Below, piece after piece: positions 43,558 to 52,173 of a DNA stretch of 64,000 nucleotides. Position 1 is the first letter of the stretch; each line of letters opens with the position of its first letter. The stretch is from Microbacterium timonense. Its GTDB lineage: Bacteria > Actinomycetota > Actinomycetes > Actinomycetales > Microbacteriaceae. The position numbers and the translations under genes are program-made. The DNA lies in NCBI RefSeq assembly GCF_900292075.1, contig NZ_OLMV01000009.1:1-64000 (forward strand), written 5' to 3'. The notes beneath the pieces are model-generated. The model searched no databases and was not told where the DNA came from. It was given only the letters and a program-made list of their open reading frames with translations.

Positions 43558-44366
43558 TCGATCACCCCCATCGGTCCGTAGTCGCACTTGACGCTATCGC
43601 CTCGCGACACCCACATGGGGCGGGTGAACGAGCCGGCGAGGATGATCTCGCCCGCCTCCAGGCGCGCGCCGTGCTGGTGGAACTTGTTCGCGAGCCACGC
43701 CACACCGGTCGCGGGGTGACCGAGGACGCCCGCCGCGACACCCGTCTCCTCGATCTCGCCGTTGCGGCTGAGCACTCCGGGAATCCACCGCAGGTCGATC
43801 TCGTCGGGGCGCCGGTGCACGTCGCCGAGCACCATGGCGCCGTACGCCGCGTTGTCGGCGATCGTGTCGACGATCGTCCGACCCTCCAGCTCGATGTGCG
43901 AGTTGAGCACCTCCAGAGCCGCCACGGCGTAGTCGATGGCGCTGAGGGCGTCGTCGAGCGTGCAGTCCGGGCCCTCGAGCGGCGTCTTCAGCACGAACGC
44001 GAGCTCCACCTCGATGCGCACGTTCGAGAACCTCTCGACCGGGATCTCAGCCCCGGACCGATAGACGGTGTCGTCGAACATGACGCCGTAGTCCGGTTCG
44101 GTGATCCCGGTCGCCTGCTGCATGGCCTTGGAGGTGAGCCCGATCTTGCGCCCGACGAGCGTGCGCCCCGCCGCGATGTTCCTGTCGCGCCACACGCCCT
44201 GGATCGCGTACGAGTCCTCCACCGTCGCCTCGGGGTGCCGCGCCGTGATGCGCGGGATCACGCCGTGCGTGCGGTCGGCCTCTGCCAGTTCCGCGGCGAG
44301 CGCGGCTATGTCGTCCGGGTGCAGCCGCTGGCCCGACGGGCCGTCCTGCGGTCGTATCGAGGTCAT
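43542..44366 (-). CDS. hpaH: 2-oxo-hept-4-ene-1,7-dioate hydratase
   Basis: 274 aa, MhpD/HpcG family: GRKIGLTSKAMQQATGITEPDYGVMFDD, RIEVELAFVLKTPLEG (metal Glu pair) and GAMVLGDVHRRPDEIDL. It hydrates 2-oxohept-4-ene-1,7-dioate to the aldolase substrate. It overlaps hpaI; palindrome G separates it from hpaD. Confidence 0.92.
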   Translation of the reverse strand: MTSIRPQDGPSGQRLHPDDIAALAAELAEADRTHGVIPRITARHPEATVEDSYAIQGVWRDRNIAAGRTLVGRKIGLTSKAMQQATGITEPDYGVMFDDTVYRSGAEIPVERFSNVRIEVELAFVLKTPLEGPDCTLDDALSAIDYAVAALEVLNSHIELEGRTIVDTIADNAAYGAMVLGDVHRRPDEIDLRWIPGVLSRNGEIEETGVAAGVLGHPATGVAWLANKFHQHGARLEAGEIILAGSFTRPMWVSRGDSVKCDYGPMGVIECRFV

Positions 44367-44391
44367 CCGTTCTCCTTCGTCGGTGCTCGGC

Positions 44392-44467
44392 GTGAAAGCG
44401 ACGGGCTGGATCGACCGGAGGAGGCCGATCCGGGTGGCGAGAAGCTGATCCGGCCCGCCGCTTTCAC
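44392..44467. repeat. palindromic element G, family 2
   Basis: 21-bp arms (44392-44412 and 44447-44467) with two mismatches; the outer part reads GTGAAAGCG...CGCTTTCAC. The right arm recurs with one difference at 61423-61443 (element H). Lies inside the hpa operon. Confidence 0.85.
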
Positions 44468-44477
44468 CTCATGAGCG

Positions 44478-45644
44478 TCACAGCTGGTGGCCGAGCTTGT
44501 ACTCGCCCTGCTTCCAGCTCGGCAGCGCCTCGGACTTGTCGTCGGGGCGGGTGTAGGAGAAGCCGTCGGCGCCGATCGTCACCGCCATCTCGGACTCGTC
44601 CGTGCGCGCCACCACGGGCTGCGGGTTGCCGTCGAGGTCGAGCACCAGCGAGGCCTCGGTGTACCACGACGGCACGACGGGGTTCCCCCACCAGTCGCGG
44701 CGCTGATTGTCGTGCACGTCCCACGTGACGACGGGGTTGTCGGGGTCGCCGGTGTAGTAGTCCTGCGTGTAGATCTCGACGCGGTGCCCGTCGGGGTCGC
44801 GCAGGTACAGGTAGAAGGCGTTCGACACGCCGTGCCGGCCGGGGCCGCGCTCGATCGCATCCGAGCGGCGCAGCGCCCCGAGCTTGTCGCAGATCGCCAG
44901 GATGTTGTGCTTCTCGTGCGTGGCGAACGCGACATGGTGCATGCGGGGCCCGTCACCGCCGGTCATCGCGGTGTCGTGCACGGTGGGCTTGCGGCGCATC
45001 CACGCCGCGTACACCGTACCCTCCTCGTCCTGGATGTCCTCGGTGACGCGGAATCCCAGCGACTGCATGAAGTTGACGGCACGCGGCACGTCGGGGGTGA
45101 CCTGGTTGAAGTGGTCGAGGCGCACGAGCTCGCCCGGGGTGTGCAGGTCGTAGCGCCACGACAGCCGTTCGACGTGCTCGGTGGCGTAGAAGAACTCGTA
45201 CGGGAAGCCGAGCGGGTCGATGACGCGCACCGAGTCGCCGATGCCCTTCGTGAACCCGGTCGGCTCGCGTCTCACCTCGCAGCCGAGCTCGCGATAGAAC
45301 GCTTCTGCCCGGTCCAGGTCCTCCGGCGTGCGCACGCGGTACGAGAACGCCGCCACCGCGGCGGTCGGCCCCTGGCGCAGCACGAGATTGTGGTGGATGA
45401 ACTCCTCCGTCGAGCGGAGGTAGATCGCCTCGTCGTCTTCCTCGGTCACGTACAGCCCGAGCACGTCGACGTAGAACTCGCGCGACGCGGCCAGGTCGGT
45501 GACGACGAGTTCCATGTACGCGCAGCGCAGGATGTCGGGGGCCGGGGCTGTGGGCGTCGGGATCGGGTCGTCGGTGTGGATCGGTGCCTCCTGGCTCACG
45601 TAGAAGCCGGAGGAGGTGAGGGTCATGTCTTTGCGGGCGGTCAT
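44478..45644 (-). CDS. hpaD: 3,4-dihydroxyphenylacetate 2,3-dioxygenase
   Basis: 388 aa from ATG 45644 (AGGA 8 bases upstream); Met at residue 7 is a weaker alternative. Two vicinal-oxygen-chelate modules of the extradiol type I class: CAYMELVVTDLAASREFYVDVLGL, then LDHFNQVTPDVPRAVNFMQSLGF (metal His) and GPRMHHVAFATHEKHN (His), with Glu in GHRVEIYTQDYY. It opens the homoprotocatechuate ring to 5-carboxymethyl-2-hydroxymuconate semialdehyde. Confidence 0.95.
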   Translation of the reverse strand: MTARKDMTLTSSGFYVSQEAPIHTDDPIPTPTAPAPDILRCAYMELVVTDLAASREFYVDVLGLYVTEEDDEAIYLRSTEEFIHHNLVLRQGPTAAVAAFSYRVRTPEDLDRAEAFYRELGCEVRREPTGFTKGIGDSVRVIDPLGFPYEFFYATEHVERLSWRYDLHTPGELVRLDHFNQVTPDVPRAVNFMQSLGFRVTEDIQDEEGTVYAAWMRRKPTVHDTAMTGGDGPRMHHVAFATHEKHNILAICDKLGALRRSDAIERGPGRHGVSNAFYLYLRDPDGHRVEIYTQDYYTGDPDNPVVTWDVHDNQRRDWWGNPVVPSWYTEASLVLDLDGNPQPVVARTDESEMAVTIGADGFSYTRPDDKSEALPSWKQGEYKLGHQL

Positions 45645-45686
45645 CTGTCGCGTCCTTGCGTGGTTCTCTGGTCGGCCGGTCCTCTG

Positions 45687-45750
45687 CGGTTTGTGCGAAG
45701 GACACGCCGTCATGTGCGTGGCGATTGCGGCGTGTTCTCCGCACAAACCG
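45687..45750. repeat. palindromic element D
   Basis: 23-bp arms (45687-45709 and 45728-45750) with two mismatches around an 18-nt loop; outer part CGGTTTGTGCG/CGCACAAACCG. It lies in the 134-bp gap between hpaE and hpaD within the operon. Confidence 0.88.
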
Positions 45751-45778
45751 AATCGGGATGGGTGGGGGATGCCTCGGC

Positions 45779-47374
45779 TCAGGCCTGCAGCTTCTCGGCG
45801 GCGTCGGTCTGCTCGGCGGCGGGGGTGCGTGCGCCCGCCGAAGGATCTGCCTTGCCGAACGTGGGGTTGTGCGCGGGGCCGAGCGTGATGTGCACGGCCT
45901 GCTGGTCGGTGTAGAAGTCGATCGAGCGGTAGCCGCCCTCGTGGCCGAGGCCGGAGGCCTTGACCCCGCCGAACGGAGTGCGCAGGTCGCGCACGTTGTT
46001 GGAGTTCAGCCACACCATCCCCGCCTCGATCGCCTGCGAGAAGTTGTGGGCCCGCTTGAGGTCGTTGGTCCACACGTACGCGGCGAGGCCGTACTTCACG
46101 CCATTGGCGAGCTCGAGGGCCTCCTCGTCGGTGTCGAACGGCGTGATGGCGACCACCGGCCCGAAGATCTCCTCCTGGAAGATGCGGGCGTCGGGCGCGA
46201 CATCCGCGAAGACCGTCGGCCGCACGAAGTTGCCGGTCTCGAACCCCTCGGGGCGTCCGCCGCCGGCGACGAGCCGGGCCTCGCTCTTTCCGATCTCGAT
46301 GTACGAGACGACCTTGTCGTAGTGCTCGGGATGCACCAAGGCGCCGACCTCGGTCTTCGGGTCGTGCGGGTACCCGACGACCACGCGCTCGGCCTGGGCG
46401 GCGTACCGCTCGACGAACTCGTCGTACACCGAGCGCTCCACCAGGATCCGCGATCCCGCGGTGCAGCGCTCGCCGTTCAGGGAGAAGACGCCGAAGATCG
46501 TCGCGTCGATCGCGGCCTCGAGGTCGGCGTCGGCGAAGACGACGGCGGGGCTCTTGCCGCCGAGCTCCATCGACAGCCCCTTCAAGAACGGCGCGGCGTT
46601 GCCGAAGATGATCTGGCCGGTGCGGCTCTCGCCGGTGAACGAGATCAGGGGGACGTCGGGATGCTTCACCAGCGCGTCGCCGGCATCCTCTCCGAGTCCG
46701 TTCACGAGGTTGAACACGCCTTGCGGCAGGCCCGCCTCTTCGAAGATCCCGGCCCACAGCGAGGCCGACAGCGGCGTGAACTCGGCCGGTTTGAGCACGA
46801 CGGTGTTGCCGGTCGCCAGGGCGGGGCCGAGCTTCCACGACTCCAGCATGAACGGCGTGTTCCACGGCGTGATGAGGCCGGCCACGCCGATCGGCTTGCG
46901 GTTGACGTAGTTCATCTGGCGCCCGGGCACCTTGAAGGCGTCATCGGTCTGCGCCACGATCAGGTCCGCGAAGAACCGGAAGTTCTCGGCTGCACGCCGT
47001 GCCTGACCGAGCGCCTGCGTGATCGGCAGGCCGGAGTCGAACGACTCGAGCTCGGCGAGCCGGGCGTCCCGCGATTCGACGATGTCGGCGATGCGGTGGA
47101 GCACGCGGGAGCGTTCGCGCGGCAGCATCCGCGGCCACGGTCCCTCGGTGAAGGCGCGGCGCGCGGCGGCGACGGCGCGGTCGATATCGGCCTTCTTGCC
47201 CGCCGCGGCCCGCACGTAGGTCTCGTTCGTGACGGGGTCGAGCACGTCGAACGTGTCGCCGTCGACCGAGTCGACGAACGCGCCGTCGATGTAGTGCTGA
47301 ATGCGCTCGGGCAGCCCGTCCGGCACGTGTCGCGTGGAGAGTGCCGCAGCGGTATCGGTGGCGGTGTCGGTCAT
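45779..47374 (-). CDS. hpaE: 5-carboxymethyl-2-hydroxymuconate semialdehyde dehydrogenase
   Basis: 531 aa from ATG 47374 (AAGGAGA upstream). ALDH fold: PIGVAGLITPWNTPFML, FTGESRTGQ, ELGGKSPAVVF (Glu) and NGERCTAGSRI (catalytic Cys). It oxidises the ring-cleavage product with NAD+. The C-terminal about 25 residues (TPAAEQTDAAEKLQA) are a low-complexity extension beyond the usual family end. Element D follows. Confidence 0.94.
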   Translation of the reverse strand: MTDTATDTAAALSTRHVPDGLPERIQHYIDGAFVDSVDGDTFDVLDPVTNETYVRAAAGKKADIDRAVAAARRAFTEGPWPRMLPRERSRVLHRIADIVESRDARLAELESFDSGLPITQALGQARRAAENFRFFADLIVAQTDDAFKVPGRQMNYVNRKPIGVAGLITPWNTPFMLESWKLGPALATGNTVVLKPAEFTPLSASLWAGIFEEAGLPQGVFNLVNGLGEDAGDALVKHPDVPLISFTGESRTGQIIFGNAAPFLKGLSMELGGKSPAVVFADADLEAAIDATIFGVFSLNGERCTAGSRILVERSVYDEFVERYAAQAERVVVGYPHDPKTEVGALVHPEHYDKVVSYIEIGKSEARLVAGGGRPEGFETGNFVRPTVFADVAPDARIFQEEIFGPVVAITPFDTDEEALELANGVKYGLAAYVWTNDLKRAHNFSQAIEAGMVWLNSNNVRDLRTPFGGVKASGLGHEGGYRSIDFYTDQQAVHITLGPAHNPTFGKADPSAGARTPAAEQTDAAEKLQA

Positions 47375-47446
47375 GGTGTCTCCTTCGTCGGAGGGGTTCG
47401 GAGGGTTCGGAGGGGTGCGGGATGCCGGCGGTCGCGGCATGCCGGA

Positions 47447-48148
47447 TCAGAACGCGGGCAGACCCAGGGCCTCGTCGGGATGCTCGTGGATCATGTAGGC
47501 GTCGAGTGTCGCGGCCCGGTGACGGCGGGCCGCTTTCTCGATCTCACCCAGCGGCGCCCCCGTCTCGATGAGCTGCACGATGTTCTCGTGCTCGCGCACC
47601 GATTCCTGTGCACGGCCGGGGACGAAGCTGAAGGTCGAGTCGCGCAGGTGGCCGAGACGGCCCCACTCCGCGTTCACGAGCTCCAGCATGCGCGGGTTGG
47701 CGCACTTGGAGTAGAGGGTCGAGTGGAACTCGTGGTTGAGGGCGGTGAACGCCCGGGGATCGAAGTGCTCGAGCGTCTCGATCATGAGCTCGTTGACGCG
47801 GCGGGCGGCACGCAGGTCGTCAGCGGTGAGCCGGCGCGCCGCGAGGGCCGTCGCGGTGCCCTCGAGGATCGACAGGGCCTGCATGCTGTGGCGATACTGC
47901 GAGTCGTCGACCATCGACACCCGCGCGCCGACGTTGCGCTCGAACGTCACGAGCCCCTCGGCCTCGAGCTGCCGGATCGCCTCGCGCACCGGCACGACGC
48001 TCATGTCGAGGTCGCCGGCGATGCTGCCCAGCACCAGCCGGTAGCCGGGGGTGAAGTCCTGGCTCGCAATGCGCTCCTTGATCCAATGGTAGGCGCGCTG
48101 CGACTTGCTCTGGCTGGGAGCGTCCACTCCGGTGTCCAGCTCGGTCAT
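47447..48148 (-). CDS. GntR-family (FCD) transcriptional regulator of the hpa cluster
   Basis: 233 aa; ATG 48148 overlaps the end of the FAH-RraA gene. N-terminal winged helix (YHWIKERIASQDFTPGYRLVLGSIAGDLDMSVVPVREAIRQLE pattern; key VPVREAIRQLEAEGLV), then an FCD ligand domain with metal residues in HEFHSTLY. Probably senses a pathway aromatic acid and binds the TATTCG-AAAT-CGTATA palindrome at 49783. Located in the operon it is expected to control. Confidence 0.9.
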   Translation of the reverse strand: MTELDTGVDAPSQSKSQRAYHWIKERIASQDFTPGYRLVLGSIAGDLDMSVVPVREAIRQLEAEGLVTFERNVGARVSMVDDSQYRHSMQALSILEGTATALAARRLTADDLRAARRVNELMIETLEHFDPRAFTALNHEFHSTLYSKCANPRMLELVNAEWGRLGHLRDSTFSFVPGRAQESVREHENIVQLIETGAPLGEIEKAARRHRAATLDAYMIHEHPDEALGLPAF

Positions 48149-49758
48149 CGCTTCCCGCCCTTCTCGGCATCGAACCGCGCGCGCCACTGCGCGTTCATGG
48201 GGAACAGCCCGTCGACCGGATGCCCCTCCGCGACGCGCTGGGCGATCCAGGCATCCTCGTCCTCCTGCGCGAGCGCCGCGTCGACGACCTCCTCGGCGAT
48301 CGCCGGGGGCAGCACGATGACGCCGTCGGTGTCGGCGACGATGATGTCTCCCGGCTGCACCGTCGTTCCGCCGCACGCGATCGTGACGTCGACATCCCAC
48401 GGCACGTGCTTGCGGCCGAGCACGGCGGGATGCGCGCCCGCGGAGTACACCGGGATGCCGACGGCGGCGACGGCTGCGGCATCCCGCACCCCTCCGTCGG
48501 TGACGATGCCTGCGGCGCCGCGGGCGTGCGCGCGGAGAGCGAGGATGTCGCCGAGCGTTCCCGACCCGCTCTCACCGCGCGCCTCGATGACGATGACCTC
48601 GCCCTCGCCGACGGCATCGAACGCCCGCTTCTGCGCGTTGTAGCCACCGCCGTGGGAGGCGAACAGGTCTTCGCGGTTGGGGACGAACCGGAGGGTGCGC
48701 GCCGTGCCCACGAACTTCGTGTCGGGATGCAGCGGCCGGACGCCGTCGATCGTGACGTTGTTCAGACCGCGCTTACGCAGCTGCTGGGACAGACCGGCGA
48801 CGGGCGCGGCCTCGAGCTTCGCGCGCAGCTCGGTGCTGAGTGGGTCCCCGGGCGTTCCTGTCCACTCAGGGACCGCGGAGCGAGAGGACGCGTCGGCCGC
48901 AGACTCGGCGCGTGTCGTGTCGGTCGCTTCGCTCCCTCGCTCAACGGCCGATGCCACCTCTGTGGGCAGCCCAGCGGCCTCGCGGGAGCCCCACGCCTCG
49001 GTGCGCTGCAGGTCGTCGACCGCAGGCAGGGCGCCGAGGTCGGGGTCGAAGGGTGCCTGCCCCTCGACGACCGTGGTCACCAGACGCCCCGACGACGGCC
49101 CCTCGGGGACGTCGACCTCGACCTCGACCACGTCTCCCGGGACGGCGACCGATGATCCGGCCGGCGTGCCGGTGAGGATCACGTCGCCGGGCTCCAGCGT
49201 GAAGTGCTGCGACAGGTCGGCGACGAGCTGGGGGAGGGGGAAGATCATCCCCGCCGAGGTGTCCTCCTGCACGAGGGTGCCGTTGAGCCAGGTGCGCACG
49301 CGCAGCGCGTCGGGGTGGACGGTGCGGGCATCGATGAGCGAGGGGCCGAGCGGCGTGTATCCGTCTCCGCCCTTGGAGCGCACGTTCGAACCTTTGTCGG
49401 CCGCGCGCAGGTCGTACAGTCCGAAGTCGTTGCCCGCGGTCACCCACGCGACGTGGTCCCACGCTTCGGCCAGTGGCACGCGCCGGGCGGCCGCCCCGAT
49501 CACGAGGGCGATCTCGCCCTCGAAGGCCAGGAGCTCGGTGCCCGCGGGGCGCTCGATCCTGCCACCGGATGCCGCGACCGAGCTCGACGGCTTGAAGAAG
49601 TACGACGGATGCTGCGGCCGCCGCCCGCGCTGATCCGCCCGCGACGCGTAGCTGAGGTGGATCGCGATGATCTTGCCGGGTCGGGTGGGAAGGGCGGCGA
49701 AACGGGCGTCGGCAGACGACTCCGACATCGCCTCGGAGGCGACGGTCGTCTCATCCAT
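48145..49758 (-). CDS. FAH-domain isomerase/decarboxylase fused to an RraA-like domain
   Basis: 537 aa from ATG 49758 (AAGGAG upstream). Residues about 25-245: fumarylacetoacetate hydrolase fold with FEGEIALVIG, GNDFGLYDLRAADKG, KGGDGYTPLGP. A linker at about 260-310 (SAVERGSEATDTTRAES) looks derived from an interspersed DNA repeat. Residues about 330-530: RraA/HMG-aldolase-like domain with GDILALRAHARGAAGIVTDGG then VRD. Classical HpaG carries two FAH domains (decarboxylase plus isomerase); here only one is present and an RraA domain takes the second place. It should turn carboxymethyl-hydroxymuconate into 2-oxohept-4-enedioate, with the RraA part possibly decarboxylating. Confidence 0.85.
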   Translation of the reverse strand: MDETTVASEAMSESSADARFAALPTRPGKIIAIHLSYASRADQRGRRPQHPSYFFKPSSSVAASGGRIERPAGTELLAFEGEIALVIGAAARRVPLAEAWDHVAWVTAGNDFGLYDLRAADKGSNVRSKGGDGYTPLGPSLIDARTVHPDALRVRTWLNGTLVQEDTSAGMIFPLPQLVADLSQHFTLEPGDVILTGTPAGSSVAVPGDVVEVEVDVPEGPSSGRLVTTVVEGQAPFDPDLGALPAVDDLQRTEAWGSREAAGLPTEVASAVERGSEATDTTRAESAADASSRSAVPEWTGTPGDPLSTELRAKLEAAPVAGLSQQLRKRGLNNVTIDGVRPLHPDTKFVGTARTLRFVPNREDLFASHGGGYNAQKRAFDAVGEGEVIVIEARGESGSGTLGDILALRAHARGAAGIVTDGGVRDAAAVAAVGIPVYSAGAHPAVLGRKHVPWDVDVTIACGGTTVQPGDIIVADTDGVIVLPPAIAEEVVDAALAQEDEDAWIAQRVAEGHPVDGLFPMNAQWRARFDAEKGGKR

Positions 49759-49782
49759 GCGAGCTCCTTCACTCTTGCGTCG

Positions 49783-49802
49783 TATTCGAAATCGTATATC
49801 AT
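49783..49802. promoter_or_regulatory. operator in the hpa/MFS divergent promoter region
   Basis: TATTCG-AAAT-CGTATA (49783-49798) is an inverted repeat with one mismatch, overlapping a plus-strand TATCAT -10 (49797-49802) for the transporter and lying 25 bases before the FAH-RraA start. Its position suits the GntR protein encoded at 47447. Confidence 0.5.
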
Positions 49803-49873
49803 CGGTCGAGCGAGCGGCAACCACGAGTGGGAACTGGCCGCGACGACGACGTCAGCCCGACACAGGAGTCACC

Positions 49874-51256
49874 ATGAGCACCTCACAGCCCCCGCAGGGC
49901 TTCACCCCCACCGGGACCATCGCGGCATCCGCCGACCGCCGCCGCGTGGTCTTCGCGACGGTCGTCGGCACCACCGTCGAGTGGTACGACTTCTTCATCT
50001 ACGCCACGGCGGTCGGGCTCGTGTTCGGCCAGCTCTTCTTCGCGCCGCTGGGCGCCAACAGTGCGCTCGTCGCCTTCGCCACCGTCGGCGTGAGCTTCCT
50101 CTTCCGGCCGCTGGGCGCGTTCCTCGCCGGCCACTTCGGAGACAAGTACGGACGAAAGCTCGTGCTCATGTGGACGCTGATCCTCATGGGTGCGGCGACC
50201 GCCCTCATCGGCGTGCTGCCCACGTACGAGGCGATCGGCATCGCCGCGCCGATCCTGCTCGTCCTGCTGCGCATCCTGCAGGGCATCTCGGCCGGCGGCG
50301 AGTGGGGCGGCGCGGTCCTCATGGCGGTCGAGCACGCGCCGAAGAAGCGCCGCGGCGCGTTCGGCGCCTCGCCGCAGATCGGCGTGCCGCTGGGCCTGCT
50401 GCTCGCCTCGGGCGTGATGGCCCTCATGGCGATGATCGCTCCGGGCGACGCCTTCGTCGCCTGGGGGTGGCGGATCCCGTTCCTGCTGAGCGTCGTCCTC
50501 ATCGTCGTCGGCTACTACGTCCGTCGTCGCGTGGAGGAGAGCCCCGTGTTCGCCGAGCTCGCCGAGCGCAAGGAGAAGGCGCGGATGCCGATCGTGCAGC
50601 TGTTCCGCAAGCACCTGCTGCTGGTGATCATCGCCGCGCTGGTGTTCGCCGGAAACAACGCCGTGGGCTACATGACGACCGGCGGCTACATCCAGGGCTA
50701 CGCCACGAACCCCGACGGGCCGCTGGTCCTCGACCGCGGTCCCGTGCTGTGGGCGGTCGCCGCCTCCGCCGTGACGTGGCTGCTGTCGACGCTCGCCGCC
50801 GGGTTCGTATCGGACCGCATCGGCCGCCGCACCACGTACATCATCGGGTGGATCCTGCAGCTGGTCGGTGTGTTCACGCTCTTCCCGCTGGTGAACACCG
50901 GCAACATCTGGCTCCTGTTCCTGGGCCTCGCGATCCTCACGATCGGTCTCGGCTTCACATACGGACCGCAGGCGGCGCTGTACTCGGAGCTCTTCCCGGC
51001 CTCGATCCGCTTCTCCGGCGTGTCGATCTCGTACGCGATCGGCGCGATCCTGGGCGGTGCGTTCGCGCCGACCATCGCGACGGCGCTGGTCCAGGCCACC
51101 GGCACGACGATGTCGGTGACCTGGTACCTCGCCGGCATGACGGTGATCGGACTCCTTGCGACCCTGCTGCTGCGCGACCGCTCCGGCATCCCGCTCGGTC
51201 CGGAGCACGAGGCCGAGCAGGAGGTCAGCCCGATCTACGGCGTCGCCCGCGCCTGA
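49874..51256 (+). CDS. MFS metabolite:proton symporter (MHS family)
   Basis: 460 aa from ATG 49874 with CAGGAG upstream. Twelve membrane segments; GTTVEWYDFFIYATAV in helix 1, GHFGDKYGRK in loop 2-3 and RILQGISAGGEWGGA in helix 4-5 are MHS signatures (shikimate, proline and aromatic acid importers). Divergent from the hpa operon, so it likely imports a hydroxyphenylacetate or related aromatic acid. Confidence 0.9.
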   Translation: MSTSQPPQGFTPTGTIAASADRRRVVFATVVGTTVEWYDFFIYATAVGLVFGQLFFAPLGANSALVAFATVGVSFLFRPLGAFLAGHFGDKYGRKLVLMWTLILMGAATALIGVLPTYEAIGIAAPILLVLLRILQGISAGGEWGGAVLMAVEHAPKKRRGAFGASPQIGVPLGLLLASGVMALMAMIAPGDAFVAWGWRIPFLLSVVLIVVGYYVRRRVEESPVFAELAERKEKARMPIVQLFRKHLLLVIIAALVFAGNNAVGYMTTGGYIQGYATNPDGPLVLDRGPVLWAVAASAVTWLLSTLAAGFVSDRIGRRTTYIIGWILQLVGVFTLFPLVNTGNIWLLFLGLAILTIGLGFTYGPQAALYSELFPASIRFSGVSISYAIGAILGGAFAPTIATALVQATGTTMSVTWYLAGMTVIGLLATLLLRDRSGIPLGPEHEAEQEVSPIYGVARA

Positions 51257-51267
51257 ATCCCGGCGAC

Positions 51268-51313
51268 CGGATGCCGCGACCCGCGCCCTCGACGGCGCGG
51301 GTCGCGGCATCCG
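51268..51313. terminator. terminator after the MFS gene
   Basis: 20-bp perfect arms (51268-51287 and 51294-51313) around CTCGAC, starting 12 bases after the stop; CGGATGCCGCG...CGCGGCATCCG outward. Confidence 0.8.
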
Positions 51314-51327
51314 TCGTCACATCACGC

Positions 51328-51403
51328 CGTGTCCCACCTTGCGGCGATCGTGTCCCAGAAGTTGCCGCAAGAGCACCGCGAATTGCGCGAAAGTGGGACA
51401 CGG
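51328..51403. repeat. palindromic element E
   Basis: Arms CCGTGTCCCACCTT (51328-51341) and AAAGTGGGACACGG (51390-51403) with one mismatch, and GCGG/CCGC pairing inside. Between the convergent MFS and TetR genes. Confidence 0.75.
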
Positions 51404-51421
51404 ACGGCAGAAGGTCGAGGG

Positions 51422-52039
51422 TCAGCGTGTGCGCATGCCGTCGAGCGCCACCGCGACGACGTCGTGCGCGAGCCGTTCGCGGTCGACAGGACCACCCGGC
51501 CGGTACCACTCGACGATCGAGTTGACCATGCCGAATATCAGGCGCGTGGCGACGGCGTCGTCGACGTCGGCACGCACCTGGCCCGCCTGCTGGGCCTGCG
51601 CGACGAGCCCCGCGACGCGGTGGTCGAACGCGCGGCGGCGCTCGAGTGCGGCCCGCTCCACCGCGCTGTTGCCGCGCACGCGCAGCAGCAGCGTGACATA
51701 CGGCAGCTTGTCCACGAGCACGCGCACGGCGCCGCGCAGCACGGCGCCGAGGCGCTCGACCTCTGAACCGCGCACGGCCTCGGGCTCGTCGAGCACCCCC
51801 TCCAAACCGTCGAGCGCCTCGTCGAGCGCCAGCGCGAGCAGCTGCTCCTTGGAATCGAAGTGGTGGTACAGGGCCGACTTGGTCAGTCCCAGCCGTGCAG
51901 CGAGGTCCGACACCGACGTGGCGTCGTAGCCCTGCTCGTTGAAGAGCGCCACGGCGATCTCGAGCACCTGGCCGCGGTCGTAACCCGGCCGCCCGCGCCG
52001 CGCGGTCTGCGCGGGTTCCGTGCTCGGTGCGGGCGACAT
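51422..52039 (-). CDS. TetR-family regulator of phenylacetate genes (PaaR-like)
   Basis: 205 aa from ATG 52039; AAGACT 6 nt upstream fits a leaderless start. Residues about 17-63 form the TetR HTH (ATSVSDLAARLGLTKSALYHHFDSKEQLL); the C-terminal domain is helical. It is divergent from echA, and the shared palindrome ACTGAACGA[TA]CGGT occurs before echA (52114) and before paaA (56471). PaaR-type repressors release DNA when phenylacetyl-CoA binds; that mechanism is assumed from the family. Confidence 0.88.
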   Translation of the reverse strand: MSPAPSTEPAQTARRGRPGYDRGQVLEIAVALFNEQGYDATSVSDLAARLGLTKSALYHHFDSKEQLLALALDEALDGLEGVLDEPEAVRGSEVERLGAVLRGAVRVLVDKLPYVTLLLRVRGNSAVERAALERRRAFDHRVAGLVAQAQQAGQVRADVDDAVATRLIFGMVNSIVEWYRPGGPVDRERLAHDVVAVALDGMRTR

Positions 52040-52111
52040 GCGCCCAGTCTTGCACCCGCAGCCGTGGCATCCGTCATCCCGTTCCGCCCGAGCCGTGCGC
52101 ACGGAAGGCCA

Positions 52112-52137
52112 TTACTGAACGATCGGTTAGGTATTAT
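52112..52137 (+). promoter_or_regulatory. PaaR-type operator and promoter of the echA-hbd-paaZ-paaI operon
   Basis: TACTGAACGATCGGTTAGGTA (palindrome centre CGATCG) overlaps a near-consensus -10, TATTAT (52132-52137). The core ACTGAACGATCGGT is repeated at 56471 with one base changed. Confidence 0.75.
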
Positions 52138-52173
52138 GGGGGCGACCGCGAGGGAGCGGACGGAAGGATGCCG

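Noticed and set aside
42757..51256. Complete 4-hydroxyphenylacetate pathway
   Set aside because: HpaB/HpaC monooxygenase and HpaF isomerase are not in the window, so only the homoprotocatechuate steps are claimed.
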